From Flavobacterium sp. N1994 (GTDB taxonomy: Bacteria; Bacteroidota; Bacteroidia; Flavobacteriales; Flavobacteriaceae), in assembly GCF_025947145.1 (NCBI RefSeq), contig NZ_CP109999.1, positions 2,604,001 to 2,668,000 on the forward strand: DNA of 64,000 nucleotides, read 5' to 3'. Shown here piece after piece: positions 1-7,943 of the stretch (within the stretch, counting starts at the first letter, position 1; each line of letters opens with the position of its first letter). The translations under genes were made by a program, and so were the position numbers. Below the pieces are notes generated by a model. It did not search any database. It was not told where the DNA came from and saw nothing but the letters and a program-made list of their open reading frames with translations.

Positions 1-223
1 TAGCACCAATAGTAATAGCATTATTTTTTTTGACAAACGAAAGTTTGGTTATTGTTTTACAATTCGAAAGCGTAAAACTAATAGAAGGATTGGCCGGAAT
101 TTGGTTTGGTTTCTTTCCCCAATATTTTACTAGAGCAATATTACTTGGAGCACTCCATTGAAAACTTCCGCTTTCTATGGTGGTTGAAAATGATTTGGGA
201 AGAAACTCCTTTTCAGAAATCAT
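1..223 (-). CDS. mvaD: Diphosphomevalonate decarboxylase, N-terminal part (runs off the left edge)
   Basis: Reading leftward from the ATG at 221-223 gives 74 uninterrupted residues to the window edge. Residues 24-37 contain SAPSNIALVKYWGK, the hallmark N-terminal motif of mevalonate diphosphate decarboxylases (GHMP superfamily), followed by the usual NPSISFTL stretch. The enzyme decarboxylates mevalonate diphosphate with ATP to isopentenyl diphosphate in the cytoplasm. It is divergent from tspO, and each gene has its own TAnnTTTG box in the shared gap. HMG-CoA reductase (32378) and a GHMP kinase (33718) elsewhere in the window support a mevalonate pathway. Only about a quarter of the protein is visible, so integrity cannot be judged. 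Confidence 0.88.
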   Translation of the reverse strand, partial: MISEKEFLPKSFSTTIESGSFQWSAPSNIALVKYWGKKPNQIPANPSISFTLSNCKTITKLSFVKKNNAITIGA

Positions 224-240
224 AGATTCTAAATTTTTGA

Positions 241-248
241 CAAATATA
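241..248 (-). promoter_or_regulatory. Putative -7 box of the mvaD promoter
   Basis: On the minus strand the sequence is TATATTTG, a perfect match to the Bacteroidota -7 consensus TAnnTTTG, 17 bases before the mvaD ATG. No clear TTG is seen at the -33 position. Function is inferred. Confidence 0.45.
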
Positions 249-281
249 CTTTTTTTATAAAAGGAACCCGTTTTCGTTTAG

Positions 282-289
282 TATATTTG
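282..289 (+). promoter_or_regulatory. Putative -7 box of the tspO promoter
   Basis: TATATTTG is a perfect TAnnTTTG match 20 bases before the tspO ATG, facing away from the mvaD box 33 bases to its left. A -33 TTG is not evident. Confidence 0.45.
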
Positions 290-309
290 AGCAACTTAAA
301 TAAGTCAAC

Positions 310-786
310 ATGCAAAAAGTTTTAAGAATACTATTGGTGGTCGCTACTTGTGTGACGATTGGATATTTATCAGGAATGGTAACTAGAGATAGTATTACCA
401 CTTGGTATCCAACATTAATTAAACCCATCTTTAATCCACCGAATTGGATTTTTGCTCCCGTTTGGTCCCTTCTTTATATTTTGATGGGTGTTGCTGGTGG
501 AATGATTTGGAATAGAATCGAAACAGATGAGGAAAAAGTCAAAAGTGCTTTCAAGATATTTATAGCACAATTAGCGTTGAATGCTTTATGGTCCTATCTT
601 TTCTTTGGATTGCACAATCCTTTATTGGCTTTAGTTGAAATTATCTTGCTTTGGTTATTAATTTTTGAAACATATAATCAGTTTGTCAAAATTGATAAAG
701 TAGCTGGCAAATTACTACTTCCTTATTTAGCTTGGGTCAGTTTTGCAACGATTCTCAATGCCAGTATTTGGTGGTTAAATAAATAA
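310..786 (+). CDS. tspO: TspO/MBR family tryptophan-rich membrane protein
   Basis: The 158-residue protein has five hydrophobic segments and the family's conserved aromatic/proline pattern: W32 to W52 including NPPNWIFAPVW, then ALNALWSYLFFG at 89-100, and PYLAWVSFATILNASIW at 138-154. These match the TspO/translocator protein fold, which binds porphyrins and sterol-like ligands in the membrane. Length is normal for bacterial TspO. The gene is a single transcription unit, divergent from mvaD and convergent with the surface-protein gene ending at 836. Its ligand here is unknown. Confidence 0.93.
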   Translation: MQKVLRILLVVATCVTIGYLSGMVTRDSITTWYPTLIKPIFNPPNWIFAPVWSLLYILMGVAGGMIWNRIETDEEKVKSAFKIFIAQLALNALWSYLFFGLHNPLLALVEIILLWLLIFETYNQFVKIDKVAGKLLLPYLAWVSFATILNASIWWLNK

Positions 787-835
787 ATTTATTTTTCATT
801 TCTATCAGTTTCTATTCTCTGGCAGATCCTTGAGT

Positions 836-3043
836 TTATATCTTCTTTTCCAGTAATTGTATTCTTTTCGCCTGCTCCTTCATTTTTTGCAATAAATCTT
901 CTAATTGTTTTACTAGTATTGTGTTGGATTCTTGTAACTGCTTGTTTTGTGCAGATAATTCTTGTACAGCTTTTACTAAAGGTACCGTAAATTCTGAATA
1001 ACGCAAACCCCACAAACCGTCAGCATCTTCAGGCTTATCTACTCCACTAAAATCATAACCTACCTCTTTTGCCGTTTTTTCAACTTCTTGGGCTAAAAAA
1101 CCGCTAAATCTTATTTTTTCAATGTTGTGCTTGCTAGGCCATTCATCGGCAATCGTGCTTTTTTGAATTTGATTTGATTTTTCGATACTATAAGTATAGG
1201 TTAGTGGTTTTAACTTTAAAATAAAATCCAATCCCTTGACATCCTGTCGGATATTGTCCTTTACGCGTTGATCGGAAATGGTTGTCCAACCCACTTGTCC
1301 CCCAATAGAACCCATGACATTATTACCAATCCTTACTCTATTATCACCTCCAAAGGCCAAGTTGCCATTGCCGGCAATGGCAATGCTATTAACACGGATA
1401 GCACTGTCCGAACTGGCATTATTTCCAATAAAGGTATTGTTAGAACCTGTAGTAATAGCAGTTCCTGCAAATCCAGCACCTGAACCAAAAGCAGTATTGC
1501 CGCCTCCCGTTGTATTTGCATATAAAGCATAGCTACCAACCGCCGTATTGGAAATTCCCGTAGTATTATAAAATAATGCATAACTACCTATAGCAGTGTT
1601 ATTACCCCCGGTGGTGTTGTAGTACAAAGCAGCATATCCTTTGGCGGTGTTAAAGCTTCCTGTGGTATTAGCATATAATGCGGTATGGCCATTGGCAGTA
1701 TTATAGTTCCCGGTGGTATTAGAAAATAAAGAATTAAGCCCCATAGCCGAATTATAGAATCCGGTGGTATTATTTCGAAGCGCTTGCACCCCAGTGGCCG
1801 TATTTTCATAACCAGTGGTATTAGCATATAATGCTAAATTTCCATTAGTTGTATTAGAGTATCCCGTGGTATTAGAATATAAGCCATAGGCACCGTTCGC
1901 GGTGTTATAGCTCCCCGTGGTGTTAGCAGATAATGCATTCACACCCGTAGCGGTGTTATAAAACCCAGTAGTATTACTTCGAAGTGCTTGAAATCCATTG
2001 GCCGTATTTTCATAACCTGTGGTGTTAGAAAACAATGCATTTGTACCCGTGCCAGTGTTATAATATCCCGTGCTATTGTTATAAAGCGAACTATCGCCAT
2101 GTGCAGTATTACTGGTTCCTGTAGTATTTGAAAACAATGCTACAGTTCCGCTGGCAGTATTGGAGTTTCCTGTGATATTATTTCGAAGGGCTTGAATCCC
2201 ATTGGCTGTGTTTCGTGTTCCTGTAGTATTGGAGTATAAAGAAGCAGATCCTGTGGCGGTGTTATAATAGCCTGTAGAATTTAATAATAATGCAGCATAC
2301 CCATTGGCAGTATTCTCATAACCAGTAGTATTATTACTTAAGGCCGAGTTCCCTGTGGCGGTGTTATTGTTTCCTGTGGTATTAGCAAATAATGAAAAGG
2401 CACCATTCGCAGTGTTATTGTTTCCTGTATTATTTCCATATAATGCACTGGTACCATTAGCAGTGTTATAGCTTCCCGTGGTATTAGAGTTTAATGCTAA
2501 AGAACCGATAGCGGTGTTATAAAACCCTGAAGCATTAGAGAATAAAGACCTATAACCAATCCCTGTATTGGAAGCTCCCGTATTGACATTTCCTGCCTGA
2601 TAGCCAAAAAACACGTCTCCCCCAGTAGTAATCCTACCTGCTTTTTGATTATTGACGCGAATATTAAAAGGCACATTGTCTGTAGTGCCTATAAAATTAT
2701 TGGCATCAACAGTTCCTGAATTTCCTTCCAACGACCACGTATCAGAGTTATTAGTACTACTTTTTATTCTTAACCATTTTAAACCATCCCAATAATAAAA
2801 TCCTGGGGTTACATTGTTGGGAGCAATGCCACTCGTGGCCGTGTTGTATACCAGTTCGGATTGGGTAGGTGTGTCTATCGTTGGTGTAACCGTATTAAAC
2901 AAGGCTACCCTGGGAACCAAAAGTCCATCCGTTGTTGCAGTAATATCTAATGCTGCCTGAGGATTGGTAGTTCCTATTCCTACTTGTGCACTAAGGATAT
3001 AAGTACCAAAAAACGTAAACAATACAATTTGTAATTTTCTCAT
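836..3043 (-). CDS. Secreted repeat-rich surface protein with C-terminal S74 (intramolecular chaperone) domain
   Basis: A 735-residue protein. A signal peptide (residues 1-19, ending in ILSAQ) precedes VGIGTTNPQAALDI, a start commonly seen in Bacteroidota surface proteins. Residues about 152-526 are roughly 22 tandem 17-residue repeats of the form NTTGxxNTAxGxxALxx, resembling the collagen-like or YadA-head beta-helices of trimeric adhesins and tail fibres. Near residue 590 begins SDQRVKDNI, the start of an S74 endosialidase-type chaperone domain, with FSGFLAQEVEK further on. The last 45 residues form a coiled coil (ELSAQNKQLQESN and following). S74 domains fold trimers and often self-cleave. 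It is therefore likely a trimeric surface fibre. There is no phage gene nearby, so a tail-fibre role is unlikely. Confidence 0.85.
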   Translation of the reverse strand: MRKLQIVLFTFFGTYILSAQVGIGTTNPQAALDITATTDGLLVPRVALFNTVTPTIDTPTQSELVYNTATSGIAPNNVTPGFYYWDGLKWLRIKSSTNNSDTWSLEGNSGTVDANNFIGTTDNVPFNIRVNNQKAGRITTGGDVFFGYQAGNVNTGASNTGIGYRSLFSNASGFYNTAIGSLALNSNTTGSYNTANGTSALYGNNTGNNNTANGAFSLFANTTGNNNTATGNSALSNNTTGYENTANGYAALLLNSTGYYNTATGSASLYSNTTGTRNTANGIQALRNNITGNSNTASGTVALFSNTTGTSNTAHGDSSLYNNSTGYYNTGTGTNALFSNTTGYENTANGFQALRSNTTGFYNTATGVNALSANTTGSYNTANGAYGLYSNTTGYSNTTNGNLALYANTTGYENTATGVQALRNNTTGFYNSAMGLNSLFSNTTGNYNTANGHTALYANTTGSFNTAKGYAALYYNTTGGNNTAIGSYALFYNTTGISNTAVGSYALYANTTGGGNTAFGSGAGFAGTAITTGSNNTFIGNNASSDSAIRVNSIAIAGNGNLAFGGDNRVRIGNNVMGSIGGQVGWTTISDQRVKDNIRQDVKGLDFILKLKPLTYTYSIEKSNQIQKSTIADEWPSKHNIEKIRFSGFLAQEVEKTAKEVGYDFSGVDKPEDADGLWGLRYSEFTVPLVKAVQELSAQNKQLQESNTILVKQLEDLLQKMKEQAKRIQLLEKKI
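1465..2590 (-). repeat. 51-bp coding minisatellite, about 22 units
   Basis: The DNA encodes 17-residue repeats back to back, each beginning with Asn-Thr-Thr-Gly or a close variant. Units differ at many bases, mostly in the variable aromatic/polar positions and third bases, so the array is old and not freshly amplified. The unit length keeps the reading frame, so unit gain or loss would change fibre length without breaking the protein. Boundaries are approximate. Confidence 0.85.
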
Positions 3044-3135
3044 AAAAAAATTGCTAATGATTTTAAGAAAAGGGAATCAAATTCATATTCAAATGGACCT
3101 TTCAAAGCAAGAACCATTTTTTATTCATCGAAATC

Positions 3136-3354
3136 CTATTTATTTAATTCTTCTTTAGATGATGTTGCCTCCTTTTTAACTTTTTTAGACACGAGTACGA
3201 CCGCAATCACAAACAAAGGAAGAAATGCAGCAATAGAAGGAAATTCAAGTTCTCTCCGCCAAGTTAAAGCAATAAATACAATCAGACTGATAACCGCTAC
3301 AGCCATGCAAAATCTATAGAGTATTTTTAATTGATTGGAGTTTAGTTTTTTCAT
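3136..3354 (-). CDS. Small two-helix membrane protein, unknown function
   Basis: 72 residues with two hydrophobic segments (about 13-30 and 40-56), a short linker, and a lysine/glutamate-rich tail. I do not recognise a named family. It is a paralogue of the protein at 3706-3909: both begin with MK, two or three residues, then NxxQLK, and share the helix-linker-helix-lysine layout. It lies 351 bases downstream of that paralogue, in the same direction. Function cannot be inferred. Confidence 0.6.
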   Translation of the reverse strand: MKKLNSNQLKILYRFCMAVAVISLIVFIALTWRRELEFPSIAAFLPLFVIAVVLVSKKVKKEATSSKEELNK

Positions 3355-3705
3355 AATGGTTTTTTTAAGTTAATGTTAACCTGTTAGGAGTAAATAGTTT
3401 TAGTTAAAATTTTTCGTCAGTTGTTTCCGCTTGGGTAGGATTGTATCGAGAACAAGGAAAATTTCATCATAAACGGTTCTCGATATTCGATAAAGACTTG
3501 AACACTTTTATCATCAAAATCTTAGATAGTAATTAGGGAGTTGAAACCCATTATCAAGGAGTTGAGTTAATGATAAATATTCTCTAATTTTTTAAAGTCT
3601 TAAACCAAAATAATAAAAACATTTTTTGGAATTGATCTTAGCGATAAAACGTTAAATATCGAACTGATTTTTAATAATTACACCCAATGGGTTACCATAT
3701 TATTT
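3355..3705. other. Intergenic gap of 351 bases with a perfect 10-bp inverted repeat
   Basis: No coding frame is convincing here. The only clear structure is TATCGAGAAC at 3444-3453 and its exact reverse complement at 3476-3485, separated by 22 bases. It lies about 90-130 bases upstream of the gene ending its start at 3354, so it could be a regulator site or a leader-RNA stem. Confidence 0.5.
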
Positions 3706-3909
3706 TTATGAGTGTTCCTCTTCTTTTTTCTTTGCTTTTTGAGAAAATGCTGCCCCAAGCAGAACAAACATAACAGGCAAACCATAAACAGGAGGAATTC
3801 CAGTTTCATTTTTATCTCTCAATGTTATTATTATCATGATACTAATTAATGCCAAAGCACCAAAAATTCTTGATATTTTTTTTAATTGAATAGCGTTTAG
3901 ATTTTTCAT
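3706..3909 (-). CDS. Small two-helix membrane protein, paralogue of 3136-3354
   Basis: Starting at the ATG at 3907-3909 gives 67 residues: MKNLNAIQLKKISRIFG, a hydrophobic helix, a short polar linker with a proline-rich GIPPVYGLP turn, a second helix, and a lysine/glutamate tail. A longer frame would need a TTG at 3918. The ATG is preferred because it aligns with the start of the paralogue. The gene begins 9 bases after the stop of the adhesin-like gene at 3919 and is probably cotranscribed with it. Function is unknown. Confidence 0.6.
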   Translation of the reverse strand: MKNLNAIQLKKISRIFGALALISIMIIITLRDKNETGIPPVYGLPVMFVLLGAAFSQKAKKKEEEHS

Positions 3910-3918
3910 TTTTTTCAA

Positions 3919-4836
3919 TTAATTTTTTTGAAATTTTATGATTTCAGTACCTTGATTGGATACTATTTTTAGAAAGTATACACCAATACATAAATCTTCA
4001 ATATTAATTTGAATTGTGTTTGAATTATTATTTAAAATTTTGATTACCCTTCCATTTAAATCAGTAATTTTCATTTCATTTATAGTAGTTTCATTTTTAG
4101 ACAAAACATTTAAAATATTTTTTGATGGGTTGGGGTATATTGTAAAATTTTGAGTGGTATACTGCTCAGTGTTAAGACTCGAAGGTCTATCAACAGAAAA
4201 AGTATCAACATGTATTAAATCTGAATTAGCGCCACTTGGACCACCATCAGTAACATAATATCTAAATGCAAACTTACAATCTGTAATTCCTAATAAGCCA
4301 CTAATTGTATAACTGTATAGTGTCCATGTTGAAGGATAAGATGTTAAATTTAGATTAGGATTTATATCTTCTAATAAAATTGTAAAGTTTCCAAGATCAT
4401 CTGGCCCAGTTGATGGATTTACTGTTGCTGCTCCATTTATACTCATTCTTAGTTGAAGTCTATCGGCAAAAGTTGAACCAATTACTCCCTTTTTTGAGTA
4501 AAATGAAATAACATCACCATTTTTAACAGTAATCGTTGGCGATATAAGCCAATTACTAATTGTTGCACCAGTTGCGCTTGTGGTACTTTGATAATTTACC
4601 CAACAGAAAGAATTCGCACCTCCTGATTGACCTTGAACACCAGGGTCTGTAGCTGCAGTCGAAATACTCCAAGGAAATAAGGGGTCAGCAGTTGCACTTT
4701 GATTTGTTTGAACCCAACCAGCAGAAAGCATATTTTGAGTAGTACCATCAAAACCAAAATTATATAGGTTTTGAGTTTGAGATTGAATTGCTCCCGAAGC
4801 TACCAATAAAACAATATAAAGTAATTTTTTTTTCAT
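3919..4836 (-). CDS. Secreted choice-of-anchor J protein with type IX secretion sorting domain
   Basis: 305 residues. A signal peptide covers about 1-20. Residues 25-215 resemble a cleaved-adhesin / choice-of-anchor J jelly-roll, with WxISTAATDPGVQG, a SNWLISPTITV strand and DLIHVDTFSV near the end. The last 75 residues are a T9SS type A sorting domain: FTIYPNPSKNILNV, then MKITDLNGRVIK, and GVYFLKI near the C-terminus. It is therefore predicted to cross the outer membrane through the gliding-associated type IX system and be anchored or released. The ligand is unknown. It is followed closely by the 67-residue membrane protein at 3909. Confidence 0.85.
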   Translation of the reverse strand: MKKKLLYIVLLVASGAIQSQTQNLYNFGFDGTTQNMLSAGWVQTNQSATADPLFPWSISTAATDPGVQGQSGGANSFCWVNYQSTTSATGATISNWLISPTITVKNGDVISFYSKKGVIGSTFADRLQLRMSINGAATVNPSTGPDDLGNFTILLEDINPNLNLTSYPSTWTLYSYTISGLLGITDCKFAFRYYVTDGGPSGANSDLIHVDTFSVDRPSSLNTEQYTTQNFTIYPNPSKNILNVLSKNETTINEMKITDLNGRVIKILNNNSNTIQINIEDLCIGVYFLKIVSNQGTEIIKFQKN

Positions 4837-5101
4837 GATTTTAATTTGTTGTTTTTATAATATATATTTTAATTTTAGATTCTTATATGCCTACTCTAAA
4901 TGGTCTAATAACTTTGAAAGCTACCTGAAAGCTTTGGCATAAACCCTATCTTAATGGGTTGCATCCTAAAAATTTCAATCAATCACAATTTGAAACTAGT
5001 ATTAGTTCTTTTTTGTATTCACAGTAGAATAGTTAATGGTTTTATACCGTAAAATATTTAATTTTAATACATTACAAAACAATAATAATTTTTTTTAACA
5101 T

Positions 5102-5128
5102 AAAATACCCATTTGTGGGTATTTTTTT
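5102..5128 (+). terminator. Terminator-like hairpin just upstream of the regulator promoter
   Basis: AAATACCCA at 5103-5111 pairs with TGGGTATTT at 5116-5124 around a four-base TTTG loop and is followed by a T run. No gene on the plus strand ends nearby, so it may act as an attenuator, insulate the regulator from readthrough, or be an operator. Confidence 0.45.
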
Positions 5129-5141
5129 AACACTATTTTTG
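5112..5141 (+). promoter_or_regulatory. Putative Bacteroidota promoter of the PAS-LuxR pair
   Basis: TTTG at 5112-5115 and TATTTTTG (TAnnTTTG) at 5134-5141 are separated by 18 bases. The -33 element lies in the loop of the hairpin at 5102-5128. The first start codon (TTG) is 34 bases further on. Promoter activity is inferred from consensus only. Confidence 0.5.
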
Positions 5142-5175
5142 TTGTTTATTTGTAAAATTATAAATATACTTAGGC

Positions 5176-5940
5176 TTGGAAAAATTAGTTTTTGATAGTG
5201 TTAAGAAAATTTGGGTTGGAGTTACTAAGTCTCACTCTGAAAAAGATTTAAATATTGAAATAGAACTACATAAAAAATTATTGAATTTTTTTCAAGTAGG
5301 TGATTTTTGCTATTTTATATTAAATATTGTTGATGGAAATCTTGAATATCTTAATTCTAAAGTATTTGACATATATGGCTATAATTCGGATGATTTTACA
5401 ATGGAAAATTTTTTAAGTTATATTCATCCAGATGATTTAGGATATTTTATTAATTGTGAAAATACCGTAGTTGATTTTTTTTCTCAACTACCTCCTGATA
5501 AAATTCAAAAATACAAGGTGCGATATGATTATCGTGTAAGAAAAGCCGACGGTAACTATATTAGAATCCTTCATCAGGTTTTAACTATCCATAGTACAGA
5601 TGAAGGTGCCATTATTAGGACATTAGTCTCGCACACCGATATTTCTCATCTAAAAAAAGACAATAAATCCTCCTTGAGTTTTATTGGTCTAGACGGAGAG
5701 CCTAGTTATATTGATGTTGCTATTCTTAAAACTTTAAAACATAGAAAAGAGGTAGTCACCAATAGAGAAAAAGCAATTATTTATCAATTGGCAATGGGTC
5801 AGACTAGCAGACAGATTGGGATAGAATTAGGAATATCAAAAAACACTGTTGATACTCATAGAAAAAATATTTTAAAGAAAACCGATTGTAAATCAGTAGC
5901 CGAATTGATTGCAAAGGCTATAGAAAAAGGTTGGATGTAA
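5176..5940 (+). CDS. PAS-domain LuxR-family transcriptional regulator (first of a tandem pair)
   Basis: 254 residues from a TTG start. No in-frame ATG gives a comparable N-terminus, and the paralogue starting with GTG at 5965 aligns from its first residue (MEKLVFDSVKKIW against MDKLIFDNVKNIW), which supports this choice. Residues about 35-155 form a PAS-like sensor with YIHPDDLGYF and the KADGNYIRILHQ motif typical of PAS_3 folds. Residues about 190-250 are a LuxR helix-turn-helix containing GISKNTVDTHRKNILKKTDC. No receiver domain or transmembrane segment is seen, so the signal is cytoplasmic or arrives through PAS ligand binding. Targets are unknown. The flanking surface-protein genes are candidates only by position. 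Confidence 0.85.
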   Translation: MEKLVFDSVKKIWVGVTKSHSEKDLNIEIELHKKLLNFFQVGDFCYFILNIVDGNLEYLNSKVFDIYGYNSDDFTMENFLSYIHPDDLGYFINCENTVVDFFSQLPPDKIQKYKVRYDYRVRKADGNYIRILHQVLTIHSTDEGAIIRTLVSHTDISHLKKDNKSSLSFIGLDGEPSYIDVAILKTLKHRKEVVTNREKAIIYQLAMGQTSRQIGIELGISKNTVDTHRKNILKKTDCKSVAELIAKAIEKGWM

Positions 5941-5964
5941 ACCATAATTATATAAGTAATTCGT

Positions 5965-6732
5965 GTGGATAAATTAATTTTTGATAATGTAAAAAATATT
6001 TGGTATCAGCCGCATCATAATAGAACTGAAAAAAAACTATTACTTGAATTAAATCTTTCAAAAAAACTTTTAAATTTTTTTCAAGTTGGGGAGTATTATT
6101 TTTATATTTTAAACTTAATAGATGTTAGATTTGAATTTCTTAGTCCTGAGTTTACAAAATTAATGGGATATGATATTGCCGATTTAACAGTAGAAAAAGT
6201 TTTTTCTTATATCCATCCGGATGATTTAGGATATTTTATAGAATATGAAAATACAGTTGCTGAGTTTTTCAAACAGCTGCCATCTCATAAAATTCAAAAA
6301 TATAAAGTCCGCTATGACTTCCGATTAAAAAAAGCAAATGGTGAATATGTTAGAATACTTCAGCAAGCCATAACCATAGATCATACAGAAGAGGGAAGAT
6401 TATTACGGGTATTAGTTTCGCATTCTGATATAACTTTTTTAAAAAAGGGAAATAAATCTTCGTTATGTTTTATAGGTTTAGAAGGAGAGCCCAGTTTTTT
6501 GGATGTAGATATTATAAAAGTTGCTTTTCTCCCCAATAAAAATCTCTTAACTAAGCGTGAAAAAGAAATCATAAATTATTTGGCAATTGGGTATTCAAGT
6601 AAATTAATAGGGACAGAACTAGGCATAACAAAAAACACAGTTGATACTCATAGAAAAAATATCTTAAAGAAAACCGATTGTAAATCAGTAGCTGAATTAA
6701 TTGCAAAAGCTATAGACAAAGGATGGATGTAG
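5965..6732 (+). CDS. PAS-domain LuxR-family transcriptional regulator (second of a tandem pair)
   Basis: 255 residues from a GTG start, 24 bases after the first copy, with the same layout: PAS-like sensor (YIHPDDLGYF, KANGEYVRILQQ) then LuxR helix-turn-helix. The 28 residues from KNTVDTHRK to IAKAI are identical to the first copy, and the last 100 or so bases of the two genes differ at only about eight positions. The N-terminal halves are clearly diverged. This suggests retained DNA specificity with different sensing, or local gene conversion. Cotranscription is likely. The gene is convergent with the flavoprotein gene ending at 6735. Confidence 0.85.
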   Translation: MDKLIFDNVKNIWYQPHHNRTEKKLLLELNLSKKLLNFFQVGEYYFYILNLIDVRFEFLSPEFTKLMGYDIADLTVEKVFSYIHPDDLGYFIEYENTVAEFFKQLPSHKIQKYKVRYDFRLKKANGEYVRILQQAITIDHTEEGRLLRVLVSHSDITFLKKGNKSSLCFIGLEGEPSFLDVDIIKVAFLPNKNLLTKREKEIINYLAIGYSSKLIGTELGITKNTVDTHRKNILKKTDCKSVAELIAKAIDKGWM

Positions 6733-6734
6733 CT

Positions 6735-7943
6735 TTAGATTGACTTGGACACAATAAACCCGCTAGTCCAAGCGTTTTGAAAGTTAAAGCCACCTGTAAT
6801 AGCGTCAATATTGACTATTTCACCAGCAAAGAAAAGATTTTGATGCAGTTTGCTTTCCATCGTTTTAAAGTTGATTTCTTTTAAATCGATGCCTCCTGCT
6901 GTTACAAATTCTTCTTTAAATGTGCTTTTACCATTCACCTGAAATTGTCCGTTAGTGAGTTGGTTAGCCAAATCGGTTAATTGCTTTTTGGATAAGTCTG
7001 CCCATTTGGTTTCGCTATCAATGTCAGAAGCTAACACCAAACTTTCCCATAAGCGATTAGGAAACTCAAAAGGAGATTTTTTGGATACTGCTTTTTTAGC
7101 GTGTTCTTGTTTTAGGCCTTTCAAAGTGTCTAAAGCTTCTTCAAAAGTGAGTTCGTTGAGCCAATTGACTTGCAGTATAAATTGATAGTTTTTATCAAAT
7201 AATTCTCGGGCACCCCAAGCGGATAGTCTTAATATTCCGGGTCCAGACATGCCCCAGTGAGTGATTAGTAAGGGACCACTAGCTTCTAGTTTACTTCCTT
7301 TTACTTTCACTTTGGCAAAAGCAGAAAGCCCCATCAAATCTTTGATACGAGCATCTTTAATATTAAAAGTAAATAGGGAGGGAACAGGAGGGACGATAGT
7401 ATGACCAAGTGTAGTTAGCATTTCCCATATTTTAGGATTGCTACCTGTAGTCATAATGAGTTTTTGACAAACAAAAGTCTCATGATTCGTTTCCACTTTC
7501 CAATAGGGCTCAGAAAGAAAAATAGATTGCACACTTTGACCTGTCAATACTTGGATGCCGAGTTTTTGGGTAGCAGATAAAAAGCAATCGATAATAGTTT
7601 GAGAACTATCCGAAGTGGGAAACATGTGTCCGTCCTCTTCAATCTTAAGTTCCACACCATGACGTTCAAACCATTCAATAGTATCGCCTGAACAGAATTG
7701 ATGAAAAGGCCCTCGCAATTCTTTTTCGCCACGCGGATAATACTTAACCAAGTCATTAGGGACAAAGCAAGCATGAGTAACATTACATCTTCCGCCTCCT
7801 GAAATACGGACTTTCTCTAAAACCGTTTTGCCTCTTTCAAGAATCGCTACTTTAAGCTTGGGATTGTTTTCAACGATATTAATTGCCGTAAAAAAACCAG
7901 CAGCGCCACCGCCTACAATGATTATATCGAAGTTTGAGTTCAT
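6735..7943 (-). CDS. HI0933/YhiN-family FAD-dependent oxidoreductase
   Basis: 402 residues. The N-terminus has the Rossmann dinucleotide motif IIVGGGAAGFF (residues 8-18) and the family signature RISGGGRCNVTH (about 47-58). The C-terminus has GEIVNIDAITGGFNFQNAWTSG, the usual FAD-contacting end. These match the HI0933-like flavoproteins, normally around 400 residues, whose physiological substrate is not established. Its ATG overlaps the stop of the upstream glycerophosphodiesterase gene by four bases (7940-7943), which implies translational coupling. No signal peptide is present, so it is cytoplasmic. Confidence 0.88.
   Translation of the reverse strand: MNSNFDIIIVGGGAAGFFTAINIVENNPKLKVAILERGKTVLEKVRISGGGRCNVTHACFVPNDLVKYYPRGEKELRGPFHQFCSGDTIEWFERHGVELKIEEDGHMFPTSDSSQTIIDCFLSATQKLGIQVLTGQSVQSIFLSEPYWKVETNHETFVCQKLIMTTGSNPKIWEMLTTLGHTIVPPVPSLFTFNIKDARIKDLMGLSAFAKVKVKGSKLEASGPLLITHWGMSGPGILRLSAWGARELFDKNYQFILQVNWLNELTFEEALDTLKGLKQEHAKKAVSKKSPFEFPNRLWESLVLASDIDSETKWADLSKKQLTDLANQLTNGQFQVNGKSTFKEEFVTAGGIDLKEINFKTMESKLHQNLFFAGEIVNIDAITGGFNFQNAWTSGFIVSKSI

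Larger units (their letters stand above)
4837..5175. other. Divergent intergenic region of 339 bases
   Basis: Very AT-rich, with no coding frame. It must hold promoters for the leftward adhesin-like gene and the rightward regulators. The only structures I can support are the hairpin and promoter boxes at 5102-5141, listed separately. Confidence 0.4.

Noticed and set aside
1268..1827. Several open frames on both strands within the repeat-rich surface protein gene
   Set aside because: They are shadows of the biased codons in the 51-bp repeat and disagree with the long repeat-S74 frame.
836..3043. Prophage tail-fibre gene
   Set aside because: No capsid, tail, integrase or lysis genes are nearby, and a signal peptide is present; a host surface fibre is more likely.
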